Assembly: GCA_020063565.1 (NCBI GenBank)
Contig: JAICDB010000010.1
Span: forward strand, 1 to 64,000
Direction: 5' to 3'
DNA length: 64,000 nucleotides
Source of the DNA: Clostridiales bacterium
GTDB lineage: Bacteria > Bacillota > DSM-16504 > Desulfitibacterales > JAICDB01
Within the stretch, counting starts at the first letter, position 1; each line of letters starts with the position of its first letter. The translations under genes were made by a program, and so were the position numbers. The notes beneath the pieces were generated by a model. It did not search any database. It was not told the DNA's origin and worked only from the letters and a program-made list of their open reading frames with translations. Below, piece after piece: positions 1-7,455 of the stretch.

Positions 1-22
1 GTCGTTGCCAGGATTTAAATAT

Positions 23-97
23 TCCTCGGTAGCTCAATGGTAGAGCATTCGGCTGTTAACCGAAGGGTTGCTGGTTCGAGTCCAGCCCGGGGAGCCA
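23..97 (+). tRNA. tRNA-Asn (anticodon GTT)
   Basis: A complete cloverleaf can be folded by eye. The 7-bp acceptor stem pairs 23-29 with 87-93. The anticodon stem 48-52/60-64 encloses a loop with GTT at 55-57. A GGTTCGAGTCC T-arm precedes the encoded CCA at 95-97. The GTT anticodon decodes AAC/AAU, so this is asparagine tRNA. A rho-independent terminator follows directly, so this gene ends its transcription unit; other tRNA genes may lie upstream of the window. Confidence 0.96.
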
Positions 98-103
98 GTC
101 TTT

Positions 104-140
104 AAAACCCATTTCATTTATTTTAAATGGGTTTTATTTT
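104..140 (+). terminator. Rho-independent terminator after tRNA-Asn
   Basis: An 11-bp perfect stem (AAAACCCATTT at 104-114 with AAATGGGTTTT at 125-135) is followed by a T-rich tract. It sits 6 nt after the tRNA CCA end. Confidence 0.85.
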
Positions 141-285
141 TACGAAATAAAATTTAAGGTGTTTGTAGGAAATTAAATGATTTTGTTGAATAGTATATAT
201 AAAAGTGGTCATGGAGACTACATTAAAATTTACAGTAAAGTTTTTGTCAAACAATATATAGCAGTATAATTTTCCATTATTAATT

Positions 286-372
286 AAGACTATGGAAGTC
301 TTTATTAAGTAGCGTTTATTGGATAAACGTTTTACTTAAGAGATATTCTAATAGTCTTTTTAATTTTTTTTT
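286..372 (+). promoter_or_regulatory. Structured, terminator-like leader upstream of the DUF3842 gene
   Basis: An outer 8-bp perfect stem (AAGACTAT 286-293 with ATAGTCTT 351-358) encloses an inner arm (TTAAGTA 305-311 with TACTTAA 333-339, continued by CGTTTAT 313-319 with ATAAACG 323-329). A T-rich run follows at about 355-372. An alternative small hairpin GACT/AGTC at 288-300 excludes the outer stem, as in attenuators. It resembles a terminator or attenuator with a multi-arm fold; I do not recognise a known riboswitch class. A possible -10 TATAAT lies at 265-270 upstream and another at 383-388 downstream, neither with a convincing -35. The rest of 141-424 shows nothing else. Confidence 0.45.
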
Positions 373-424
373 AATTTTATAGTATAATTATTAATAATTT
401 CTTTTAACGGTTGTAGGTGATAAG

Positions 425-850
425 ATGAAAATAGCAGTTGTTGACGGACAAGGAGGCGGAATAGGAAAACATATTGTAGAAAAAATTCGCCATTCTTTAC
501 CCCATGATGTAGAAATTATAGCTCTAGGGACAAATTCAATTGCTACTAGCCTGATGTTAAAAGCAGGTGCCAATGAAGGTGCGACAGGAGAAAATGCAAT
601 AATTTACAATGCTAGAAAGGTAGATTTTATAATAGGTACTATTGCTGTTGTGGTTCCAAATGCAATGCTTGGGGAGTTAACTCCTAAAATGGCAGAGGCA
701 ATTGCTGATAGTAGTGCAATTAAAATTTTACTACCTTTAAATAAAATAAGGGTAGAGATAGTAGGTGTTAAGGATGAGCCTCTACCACATCTTATTGATG
801 AAGCGGTAGAAAAATTAAAAAAATTTATGGAAGGTGGTTCAAATGTGTGA
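425..850 (+). CDS. DUF3842 family protein
   Basis: 141-residue cytosolic protein that I recognise as the DUF3842 family, which is common in Clostridia and has no assigned reaction. The N-terminus is a beta strand followed by a glycine-rich turn (GQGGGIG, residues 8-14), as in a Rossmann-like nucleotide-binding fold. A hydrophobic strand-rich middle and a C-terminal helix follow. The start ATG has an upstream purine-rich site (GGTTGTAGGTGATAAG). The next gene starts inside its last codons, so the two are probably translationally coupled. Function unknown; nucleotide binding is inference from the glycine loop. Confidence 0.85.
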   Translation: MKIAVVDGQGGGIGKHIVEKIRHSLPHDVEIIALGTNSIATSLMLKAGANEGATGENAIIYNARKVDFIIGTIAVVVPNAMLGELTPKMAEAIADSSAIKILLPLNKIRVEIVGVKDEPLPHLIDEAVEKLKKFMEGGSNV

Positions 851-1031
851 AGCAAATGCGTATCTTATTAAAGATGGTAAAGAAGAAATGTTCTTTGAAA
901 ATGTAGACAAGATTATTCCTCAAGAAGAGGGCTTACTTTTGGAAGATATCTTTGGAAAGAAAAAGATAGTAAAGGCCAAAATTAAGGAGATGGCTTTAGT
1001 AGATCACAAAATTATGCTTGAAGAAATATAA
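843..1031 (+). CDS. CooT-like small nickel-binding family protein
   Basis: 62-residue protein starting Met-Cys-Glu-Ala. The Cys at position 2 and the overall short beta-rich pattern match the CooT family, whose Rhodospirillum founder is a Ni(II)-binding accessory protein of CO dehydrogenase maturation. The ATG at 843 was preferred over an in-frame GTG at 834 because GGAAGGTGG lies just upstream of it. It overlaps the end of the DUF3842 gene by 8 nt. Homologues are widespread in Clostridia without CODH beside them, so a nickel role here is family-based inference. No CODH gene is in the window. Confidence 0.75.
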   Translation: MCEANAYLIKDGKEEMFFENVDKIIPQEEGLLLEDIFGKKKIVKAKIKEMALVDHKIMLEEI

Positions 1032-1042
1032 GGTTTGAAGTT

Positions 1043-1092
1043 TCACGGAGGTACAACCAAAATTTTGGTGCTTCCGTGCTTTATTTTTATTT
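1043..1092 (+). terminator. Terminator after the CooT-like gene
   Basis: A stem CACGGA (1044-1049)/TCCGTG encloses the palindrome ACCAAAATTTTGGT and is followed by a T-rich tract. It separates the DUF3842-CooT pair from nadE. Confidence 0.75.
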
Positions 1093-1258
1093 AGATAAGG
1101 ATATTGTGGGGATTATATTAATAAATTGAGGAATAAAAAACAATACAAAAATTTTCTCGAAACTAAAAGAAGGAAATAAAGTGCTGGATATGGAACAAAT
1201 CTATAATCTTAATTTTTTATCTTTGGGAGATAAATACTATTAAATCAGGAGGGATAAA

Positions 1259-1978
1259 ATGGATTTATATAAAGTAACTTTGAACATTTCTCAGTGGCTT
1301 AAAGATAGAGTTGAAGATGCGGGGGCTAAAGGTTTGGTAGTGGGAATTAGTGGTGGGATTGATTCTGCAGTAGTAGCAGCATTATGTAAAAAAACTTTCC
1401 CTAATGATTCCCTGGCGGTTATTATGCCCTGCCATAGCAATTCAGAGGATAGAGAGGATGCCGAATTACTGGCAAAACACCTTCAAATTCCATTTAAAAC
1501 AGTTGTGCTAGATGAAGTATTTGAAGTTTTATTAAAAAGTATTGGTTGCAAGGAAAAAGAAGAGGATTTAGCTGTTGCTAACATAAAACCAAGACTGAGG
1601 ATGACGACACTCTATTACTTTGCTCAAAAATATAACTATTTGGTTGCAGGCACTGGAAATAAAAGTGAACTTCTGACTGGCTATTTTACTAAATATGGGG
1701 ATGGCGGAGTTGATATAGAACCTATAGGTCATTTATTTAAAACTCAAGTTTATGAGTTAGCGGAACATTTAGGAATCCCCAAAGGAATCATAGAGCGAAC
1801 ACCTACTGCAGGTTTATGGAAAGAGCAAAGTGATGAGGAGGAAATGGGTGTTACATATAAAGAGCTTGATCGATATTTGTCTTCAGGAGAAGCTGAACCA
1901 CATGTTAAGAACCTCGTTGATATTTTAATTTCTCGCAGCAGGCATAAACGTCAAATGCCTCCTGTTCCTAGTTTATAA
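1259..1978 (+). CDS. nadE: NH3-dependent NAD+ synthetase
   Basis: 239-residue enzyme of the final NAD step: it adenylates nicotinate adenine dinucleotide with ATP and amidates it with ammonia. The PP-loop ATP site SGGIDS is at residues 31-36. The conserved GTGNKSE segment and the C-terminal RSRHKRQMPP stretch match the short, ammonia-dependent NadE type. There is no N-terminal glutaminase domain, so free ammonia is the nitrogen source. The ATG follows AGGAGGGATAAA. The gene stands alone between two terminators. Confidence 0.95.
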   Translation: MDLYKVTLNISQWLKDRVEDAGAKGLVVGISGGIDSAVVAALCKKTFPNDSLAVIMPCHSNSEDREDAELLAKHLQIPFKTVVLDEVFEVLLKSIGCKEKEEDLAVANIKPRLRMTTLYYFAQKYNYLVAGTGNKSELLTGYFTKYGDGGVDIEPIGHLFKTQVYELAEHLGIPKGIIERTPTAGLWKEQSDEEEMGVTYKELDRYLSSGEAEPHVKNLVDILISRSRHKRQMPPVPSL

Positions 1979-1980
1979 AA

Positions 1981-2010
1981 AAACACGTTCAAATTTGAAC
2001 GTGTTTTTTT
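1981..2010 (+). terminator. nadE terminator
   Basis: A near-perfect palindrome (AAACACGTTCAAATTTGAACGTGTTT) followed by a T run, beginning 2 nt after the nadE stop. Confidence 0.9.
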
Positions 2011-2036
2011 ATAAAAATACGCTCTTATTTAATGAT

Positions 2037-2064
2037 TTTAAGCTACTAATTTATATGGTATAAT
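2037..2064 (+). promoter_or_regulatory. Possible sigma-A promoter for yebC
   Basis: A perfect -10 TATAAT at 2059-2064 with a weak -35 (TTTTAA, 2037-2042) and a 16-bp spacer. It lies between the nadE terminator and the yebC ribosome binding site. Confidence 0.35.
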
Positions 2065-2101
2065 TATAAGTTGGAGTAATGCTTTGAAAGGAGTGAAATT
2101 T

Positions 2102-2860
2102 ATGGCTGGACATTCAAAGTGGGCAAATATTAAACACAGAAAAGCAAAAGCAGATGCAAAAAAAGGTAAAGTTTTTACTAAATTAGCAAAGGAAATAATG
2201 GTCGCAGCTAAAAATGGCGGTGGTGACCCTGATAGTAACATTCGCTTAAAGAGTGCCATACAAAAGGCAAAAGATGAAAATATGCCAAATGATAATATAG
2301 AAAGAGCGATTAAGAAAGGAACCGGAGACATTGAAGGTGTCAATTATGAAGAAGTTACTTATGAGGGTTATGGTCCTGATGGAGTTGCAATATATTTAAA
2401 TATACTGACTGATAATCGTAATCGTACAGCAGGTGAAATACGACACATCTTTTCAAAAAATGGTGGCAACTTAGGTGAAAGCGGCTGTGTGGCCTGGATG
2501 TTTGAAAAAAAAGGCTATATAAGCCTGGAGATGGAAAACTGCCCGTTGGATGAAGAAACCCTCATGCTTACGGCAATTGAAGCAAATGCTGAAGATGTGA
2601 GTGTTGAAGACGGTACGGCAGAAATAATCACTTCCCCTGAAGAATATGAAAATGTTCGCAATGCCTTAATTTCTCAGGGTGTTGAAAATTTTTCGGTAGT
2701 TGAAATCACGATGCTTCCTCAGAATACAGTTACTTTAAATGATGAAAAAACAGCTTCTCAAATGTTGCGTTTGATGGATGCACTTGAGGAACACGATGAT
2801 GTGCAGGCAGTTTATGCTAATTATGAAATTCCGGATGAAGTTATGGAAAAAATAGAGTAA
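2102..2860 (+). CDS. yebC: YebC/PmpR family protein (TACO1-like)
   Basis: 252 residues from the ATG at 2102, beginning with the family signature [14 protein letters not shown]. The in-frame TTG at 2084 is rejected because the AAAGGAGTG site lies inside that extension at the right distance for 2102. Family members have been described as DNA-binding regulators and, more recently, as factors that relieve ribosome stalling. The three-domain YebC length and the acidic C-terminus fit. yebC, a bofC-like gene and ruvCAB commonly cluster in Clostridia; here 8 kb of other genes separate yebC-bofC from ruvC. Confidence 0.95.
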   Translation: MAGHSKWANIKHRKAKADAKKGKVFTKLAKEIMVAAKNGGGDPDSNIRLKSAIQKAKDENMPNDNIERAIKKGTGDIEGVNYEEVTYEGYGPDGVAIYLNILTDNRNRTAGEIRHIFSKNGGNLGESGCVAWMFEKKGYISLEMENCPLDEETLMLTAIEANAEDVSVEDGTAEIITSPEEYENVRNALISQGVENFSVVEITMLPQNTVTLNDEKTASQMLRLMDALEEHDDVQAVYANYEIPDEVMEKIE

Positions 2861-2869
2861 AAGTATAAA

Positions 2870-2924
2870 AACCTCTTCTTTTGGCCATACTAGCTTATTG
2901 CCTAGCAGGTTGAAAGAGGAGGTT
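2870..2924 (+). promoter_or_regulatory. Hairpin that can sequester the bofC-like gene's ribosome binding site
   Basis: AACCTCTTCTT (2870-2880) pairs with AAGAGGAGGTT (2914-2924) over 11 bp with one G-U pair. The right arm is the Shine-Dalgarno sequence for the ATG at 2930. A smaller CTAG/CTAG arm lies inside. The same hairpin followed by TTATTTTA could also act as a weak terminator for yebC. Confidence 0.5.
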
Positions 2925-2929
2925 ATTTT

Positions 2930-3499
2930 ATGATTTGGCAGAAATATAAGCATATTATTATTGCGTTTGGGTTGACAGGTATGTTGAGCCTTTTGATAAT
3001 GTTTATAGCAACAGACTATTACTATCCTTCAAGTGCGAATAAGCCTTTACAATACCAGGAAAAAAAGGATTTAACAGAAAAAAAACAGGATGTATTGCTT
3101 GTGGCACAAAAATATTATACGTTTTGCGGTCATTTTGAAGAAAAAGAAGCGGCGAGTTATCCTGCAATGGAACAATTACCACTGGAAGAATTTAAGAAAA
3201 AATATTCTGCTGAAGATGGTTGGATACTCAGTAAAACTTCTGATATGATAGTTTATTCATTACCTGTAAATGAGCTGTGCCCAGCAGACAGAGTAAAAAG
3301 GCATCTCAGTTTTAAAGATGGTTATGTTGCGGTCTACCAGGGCCTGGTAAATTCCAGCGGACCGCTTTTAAGGATTACTTCAATTAAAAAAGAAAATTTG
3401 CCGGATGACTGGAAAAGAAAAATAGCTAATAATCAAGTTGATTTTAGTAATGAGCAGGAGCTGTTGCAAGCGCTGGACAGTTTGGATGAATATCATTAG
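2930..3499 (+). CDS. BofC-like protein (BofC C-terminal domain)
   Basis: 189 residues with one N-terminal membrane segment (about residues 8-28) and the rest outside the cytosol. The stretch YVAVYQGLVNSSGPLLRIT (about residues 126-144) is the recognisable BofC C-terminal motif. In B. subtilis, BofC is a forespore intermembrane-space protein that restrains the SpoIVB protease and so times processing of pro-sigma-K. This is consistent with the pro-peptide-bearing sigK found at 58.4 kb. Its ribosome binding site lies in a hairpin and a terminator follows. The family assignment is fairly sure; the sporulation role is inferred. Confidence 0.75.
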   Translation: MIWQKYKHIIIAFGLTGMLSLLIMFIATDYYYPSSANKPLQYQEKKDLTEKKQDVLLVAQKYYTFCGHFEEKEAASYPAMEQLPLEEFKKKYSAEDGWILSKTSDMIVYSLPVNELCPADRVKRHLSFKDGYVAVYQGLVNSSGPLLRITSIKKENLPDDWKRKIANNQVDFSNEQELLQALDSLDEYH

Positions 3500-3511
3500 A
3501 CTGATAAAGTG

Positions 3512-3550
3512 AACCTCGGTTTAGGAAAAAACCTAGACCGGGGTTTATTT
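3512..3550 (+). terminator. Terminator after the bofC-like gene
   Basis: AACCTCGGTTTAGG pairs with CCTAGACCGGGGTTT around an A-rich loop, followed by TATTT. The remainder of 3551-3699 is AT-rich with no ORF that I can support. Confidence 0.75.
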
Positions 3551-3699
3551 ATGAGAAGATAATTACAGTATTGATAAAAAAGATTATAAAGGATATTTTT
3601 AATCAAGAATTTGGATTGAAATATAAATAGCAACTTCTATACAATAGTAATATGGTCAAGCGTCTACTTTATAAAATAATATAGGGGGTTAGGCTCAAT

Positions 3700-4146
3700 A
3701 TGAAAAAGACATTATATTTAGTAGTAATTATGGTAATTGTTTTAACATTTTTCGTTATTGGTTGTAGTAGCGATAAAAATGCAGAAAGTACGACTGAATT
3801 TAAGTATTATACTGCAGAAAAACTCAAGCAAAGCATTATAGCAGAAAAACCGGTCAAAATTGTAGATATTCAGGTAAAGGAAGAATTTAACAAGCATCAT
3901 ATTAAAGATGCAATTCCTACATATGCATACCCTGTTAAAAGTGCTAAAGACAAAGCTAAATTAGAAAAAATATTACCTGAATTAAAAAAATCTGAAGATC
4001 CAATAGTTATAGTTTGTCCACGTGGTGCAGGTGGTGCTGAAAGAACTTATAAATATTTTGCTGATATAGGCATTGATAAAAAACGTTTATATATCTTAGA
4101 AAATGGCCAAGCAGGTTGGCCTTATGATGAGCTTCTAGAGAAATAA
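3700..4146 (+). CDS. Rhodanese-domain lipoprotein
   Basis: 148 residues. The signal peptide ends in a lipobox (VIGC, Cys22), so the mature protein should be lipid-anchored on the outer face of the membrane. Residues about 35-145 form a single rhodanese-like domain: a CDC25-type strand (VKIVDIQ), then the active-site loop beginning CPRGAGG with Cys106 as the likely sulfur-carrying residue. It has a strong ribosome binding site (AGGGGGTTAGG). The flanking genes recall the E. coli ydjXYZ-ynjABCDEF locus, where YnjE is a rhodanese. The substrate is unknown. Confidence 0.85.
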   Translation: MKKTLYLVVIMVIVLTFFVIGCSSDKNAESTTEFKYYTAEKLKQSIIAEKPVKIVDIQVKEEFNKHHIKDAIPTYAYPVKSAKDKAKLEKILPELKKSEDPIVIVCPRGAGGAERTYKYFADIGIDKKRLYILENGQAGWPYDELLEK

Positions 4147-4226
4147 TATAGAACACTTCCCTTCCAACTTAATGAAGTAAGGAGGGATTTAATATTAACA
4201 CAACAAAAAACAACTTAAGGGAATGT

Positions 4227-5237
4227 TTGCCAGTGAAAGTGTTAAATAATAAACGACATGCTGTTTATTATTTGAAATTAATTTTTTCGCTCTCTTTAAT
4301 AGCATGGCTTTTTATTAGTATTAAATGGTCTGAAATTGCTATTTTACTTAGTCACGCAAATGTGGTGTGGGTTCTTTTTGCTTTTATATGGGTTATAATT
4401 TCAGTTGCAGTTAGCACATATAAATGGCAACTTATTGCTAAAGCTTCTGCCCTTAATTTACCTTTTAGTGTTTTATGGCGCAGTTACTGGGCCGGATTGT
4501 TTTTCAATAATTTTTTACCTTCCAGTATCGGAGGGGATGTATTGAGGATTTATTGGAGCGGTAAATACTGTGGAGATCTGGCGGGAACTACTACTTCAGT
4601 TGTTGTAGAGAGAATTTTAGCTGCTATAGGTTTGTCGTTAGCAGCTTTGCTGGTAATTCCGTTTGTAAGTTTACAAATTCCCTACCTGTTACTATTTTTT
4701 GTAATTATGGCTTTAATAAGTTTAATTGTTTTAAGCTTATTTTTGTTTCCTAAGTTAGTTGTATTTTTACAGAATTTAGTTGGTTTTTGCTGCAAGTTTA
4801 CAGATTTTTTTCAAGGAATAGCAGTCCATGGAAAACGATTGAGATATAATCGTTTCTTTTTGTTGAAGGCTCTGGTCTGGTCAGTAATGTTTCAGATTTG
4901 TGTAATAATAGTTAATTATTGTGTTTTCAGGGCCTTAAATATTACCCGGGTTAGTTTGCTCCAGGCGGCTGTTTTAATTCCAGCAACTTCCGTAGCGGCA
5001 ATGCTTCCTATTGGCATTAACGGTTATGGGACACGAGAAGGAGCTTATATAACTTTATTCAGCTATCTTGGAGTTTCAAAAGCCGAGGCGATGACTGCTT
5101 CAATATTTTTTGCACTCATAGTTAGTATTTCAAGTTTATGGGGAGGATGGATTTGGATTAAGGAAGGTAAAAATATTGCCTGGAGGAATACTTATGAAAG
5201 AAAAGATGCGGGAGAAAGCGGCAAGATATTTTGTTGA
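4227..5237 (+). CDS. Flippase-like (LPG synthase TM-region / UPF0104) membrane protein
   Basis: 336 residues with about eight hydrophobic segments. The motif NNFLPSSIGGDVLRIY (about residues 93-108) and the later LPIGINGYGTREGAY are hallmarks of the lysylphosphatidylglycerol-synthetase TM-region family (flippase-like domain). There is no C-terminal aminoacyl-transfer domain, so it is a transporter-like protein alone, probably acting on lipids or lipid-linked sugars (inference). The start is uncertain. TTG at 4227 and GTG at 4233 lack a good ribosome binding site, whereas AAGGAGGG at 4180-4186 sits 7 nt before an in-frame ATT at 4194. It overlaps the next gene. Confidence 0.8.
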   Translation: MPVKVLNNKRHAVYYLKLIFSLSLIAWLFISIKWSEIAILLSHANVVWVLFAFIWVIISVAVSTYKWQLIAKASALNLPFSVLWRSYWAGLFFNNFLPSSIGGDVLRIYWSGKYCGDLAGTTTSVVVERILAAIGLSLAALLVIPFVSLQIPYLLLFFVIMALISLIVLSLFLFPKLVVFLQNLVGFCCKFTDFFQGIAVHGKRLRYNRFFLLKALVWSVMFQICVIIVNYCVFRALNITRVSLLQAAVLIPATSVAAMLPIGINGYGTREGAYITLFSYLGVSKAEAMTASIFFALIVSISSLWGGWIWIKEGKNIAWRNTYERKDAGESGKIFC

Positions 5238-5616
5238 AAACAGTAATTGTTGTAAGAGCATTTTATTAGCGGCGGATGAAACATGGTCTTTACAGATTAG
5301 TCCGGATTTAATAGCGGTTACTGATTTTTTTCCAAAAGGAATGTTTAGCGGATGTACCTGTGGTGCGTTAGTGGGAGCGGAAATGGTATTAGGAATCATT
5401 CAAAAAAGAAATGCTATGGCGATGAATCCTAAATTGGCTAATCAATTATATAAAATTTTTGTTGCAACTTTTGGTTCTTGTTGCTGCCGTGTTTTGCGCA
5501 AGAAGCATAGTATTCTTGAACGACTTACCCATGAAGGGTGCAAAAAAATCACAGCTGATACTGCGGGAATTTTGTATGACCTAGTAGAGAAATTAAAGAA
5601 TATAAGTAAATGTTAG
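5194..5616 (+). CDS. C-GCAxxG-C-C family protein
   Basis: 140 residues from the ATG at 5194, preceded by CTGGAGGAATACTT; an in-frame TTG at 5176 is rejected. The Cys pattern (NCCKS near the start, GCTCGALVG in the middle, a CCC triplet, then EGCKK) is the C_GCAxxG_C_C signature of a probable redox or metal-binding family found in anaerobes. It overlaps the 3' end of the flippase-like gene by 44 nt, suggesting co-expression. Its function is not known; a role in redox chemistry of sulfur or selenium species would be a guess from neighbours. Confidence 0.8.
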   Translation: MKEKMREKAARYFVENSNCCKSILLAADETWSLQISPDLIAVTDFFPKGMFSGCTCGALVGAEMVLGIIQKRNAMAMNPKLANQLYKIFVATFGSCCCRVLRKKHSILERLTHEGCKKITADTAGILYDLVEKLKNISKC

Positions 5617-5786
5617 TATCTAGTGTATTGAAAAAGACGATGGAAATTATTCATTAGTATTATTCAAATTGCTGTCCAGTTCTTTTTTGCTTTATAATCA
5701 TTTTGCCTTGAAAACTCAGATAAAAGGGAAGGGGCAGTAAGCATAAAAATAGCAGTTTCCGATACAAATGTGGAGGAAGAAAAACT

Positions 5787-6506
5787 ATGAACAATAAAAC
5801 CCGCTGGGCAATAAAAATCGGGCTTCTGCTTATGCTGGTAATGCTATATTTTCTGGTAGAGCCTTTACAGACTTTCATCAAAAGAATTGTGTTTTTATTT
5901 TCTATGGTTGATGTAACTGCAATTAAAGGCTACATATTATCTTTTGGCATTTGGGGACCGATAGTTTCCTTTTTGTTAATGGTATTCCAGTCATTAGCTG
6001 CTCCCCTACCAGCATTTCTGATAACTTTTGCTAACGCTGCACTTTTTGGATGGATTAAGGGAGCAGCCCTTTCCTGGACTAGTGCCATGGCAGGAGCCGT
6101 TTTATGTTTTTTTATTGCCAGGTTTTACGGAAGAGAAATTGTAGAAAAATTAACCAGCAAGCTGGCCGTGGAAAGCGTTGATAATTTTTTTAAAAAATAC
6201 GGTAAATATGCTGTTTTAATTGCCAGGCTTTTACCTTTTGTTTCTTTTGATGTAGTGAGTTATGCAGCCGGTCTAACTCCCATAAGTTTTTGGGAATTTT
6301 TTTGGGCAACCGGTATTGGTCAGTTGCCGGCAACTCTTATTTATTCCTATGTTGGTGATATGCTGGTCGGCAGCATTAAAACACTTGTTTTTGGACTTCT
6401 TATTCTATTTTCCTTCAGTATCCTGGTATTTCTTCTTAAAAAGGTGTTTCAGGAGAAAAAGGAATTTAATCAGGAAGAGAGCGCTGAGATTATAAAAAAT
6501 AATTAG
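5787..6506 (+). CDS. TVP38/TMEM64 (VTT-domain) membrane protein
   Basis: 239 residues, largely hydrophobic, with a VTT/SNARE-associated domain over about residues 60-190. FANAALFGWIKGAALSW and the re-entrant signature around LIARLLPFVSFDVVSYAAGL are typical. Family members are thought to be DedA-like lipid scramblases or transporters. E. coli YdjX and YdjZ, encoded next to ynjABCDEF, belong to the same family, matching the other genes here. The ATG follows GGAGGAAGAAAAACT. The basic C-terminal tail is probably cytosolic. Confidence 0.88.
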   Translation: MNNKTRWAIKIGLLLMLVMLYFLVEPLQTFIKRIVFLFSMVDVTAIKGYILSFGIWGPIVSFLLMVFQSLAAPLPAFLITFANAALFGWIKGAALSWTSAMAGAVLCFFIARFYGREIVEKLTSKLAVESVDNFFKKYGKYAVLIARLLPFVSFDVVSYAAGLTPISFWEFFWATGIGQLPATLIYSYVGDMLVGSIKTLVFGLLILFSFSILVFLLKKVFQEKKEFNQEESAEIIKNN

Positions 6507-6816
6507 CTGCAGGATCGGAGGGTAGGGTTTAGTAGAGCTGATCTGGCAGCTGTAGATAGCAGGTTTTAAGAATGTCAGGCTGCTTTATGGAGGATTGAAT
6601 TCATGAAAAGCATGGGTTCGGGTTATTAGTCCACGATCCTTAGAAACGTTGGCTTTGAGATGGTGAGAAATTATGATGTTTCCATTTATGAATAGTCTAC
6701 AACCCCTAACTTGCCTATTTCCTATTTTGCATGGGTGAAAAATAACCTGATTTGAATTAAAAAAGTAGAAAGCTAAATGGATATAAATTTTGAGTTGGGA
6801 AACAGGAGGTGCTAGG
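6507..6816 (+). other. 310-bp gap with no supportable gene
   Basis: Both strands were examined. Short ORFs start here (for example an 8-codon ORF at about 6603), but none has family character or a matching ribosome binding site. There is no clear terminator or promoter. It could be a decayed gene or an untranslated leader for the next operon. Confidence 0.4.
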
Positions 6817-7434
6817 GTGCTTGACTCCAGAGCAAGAAAATATGTCCAGCCGTTATTCGCGGTCATAGCGAAACTATTTATAAAATTGCATATTACTCCC
6901 CGGATGATTACCGTGATGGCATTGTTTCTCGGCCTCGGCAGTTCCGTATTCTTTTATTATGAATTGAGTTTGCCGGCGATTATTTTACTCTGGTTTTCTG
7001 GGCTGCTGGATGCTTTGGACGGTACGGTGGCCAGAATGATCGGAAAAACGAGCCCTTTTGGCGCTTTGCTAGACATTATATTTGATAGAACAGTTGAAAT
7101 ATCCTTTATAGTAGCAGTTGCTTTGAAACTGCCGGAATCAAGGATGGCCTGTATCTTTTTACTCTGTTCAATTATCTTCTCCTTTTCCATATTTCTTACC
7201 GTAGGTGCAGTTGTAAAAAATAAGAAAAAGGAAAAATTTTTTTACTATCAGGCAGGGCTGGCTGAAAGAACGGAAACCTTTATCATCTTTACACTGGTAA
7301 TGTTTTTCCCCACCTTTACAACAAAGTTATTTTATCTGTTTACTGCCATGATAGTTTTTACCGGCTGCCAGAGGTTACTTGAAGCATACCTGCATTTCGG
7401 CAAGGAACAACAACAATTACCAAATAACTTATAA
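6817..7434 (+). CDS. CDP-alcohol phosphatidyltransferase family protein (YnjF-like)
   Basis: 205 residues from the GTG at 6817, chosen because CAGGAGGTGCTAG precedes it; the TTG at 6790 extends past that site. The complete CDP-alcohol motif D-x2-DG-x2-AR-x8-G-x3-D-x3-D is at residues 65-90 (D65, D68, G69, A72, R73, G82, D86, D90), so it should be catalytically competent. Several hydrophobic segments place it in the membrane. It would move a phosphatidyl or similar group from a CDP-linked donor to an alcohol; the acceptor is unknown. E. coli YnjF is the same family and sits beside the same ABC importer type. Confidence 0.88.
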   Translation: MLDSRARKYVQPLFAVIAKLFIKLHITPRMITVMALFLGLGSSVFFYYELSLPAIILLWFSGLLDALDGTVARMIGKTSPFGALLDIIFDRTVEISFIVAVALKLPESRMACIFLLCSIIFSFSIFLTVGAVVKNKKKEKFFYYQAGLAERTETFIIFTLVMFFPTFTTKLFYLFTAMIVFTGCQRLLEAYLHFGKEQQQLPNNL

Positions 7435-7455
7435 AATTTTAGGAGGAATTTTACG

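Noticed and set aside
244-270. Promoter TTGTCA...TATAAT upstream of DUF3842
   Set aside because: The spacer is only 15 bp, and a terminator-like structure follows before the gene; mentioned but not called.
1181-1243. 20-codon ORF before nadE
   Set aside because: No ribosome binding site of its own and no recognisable sequence; too short to support.
6585-6866. 93-codon minus-strand frame in the gap before the CDP-alcohol transferase gene
   Set aside because: It overlaps the start of that gene, has no ribosome binding site on that strand and no family character.
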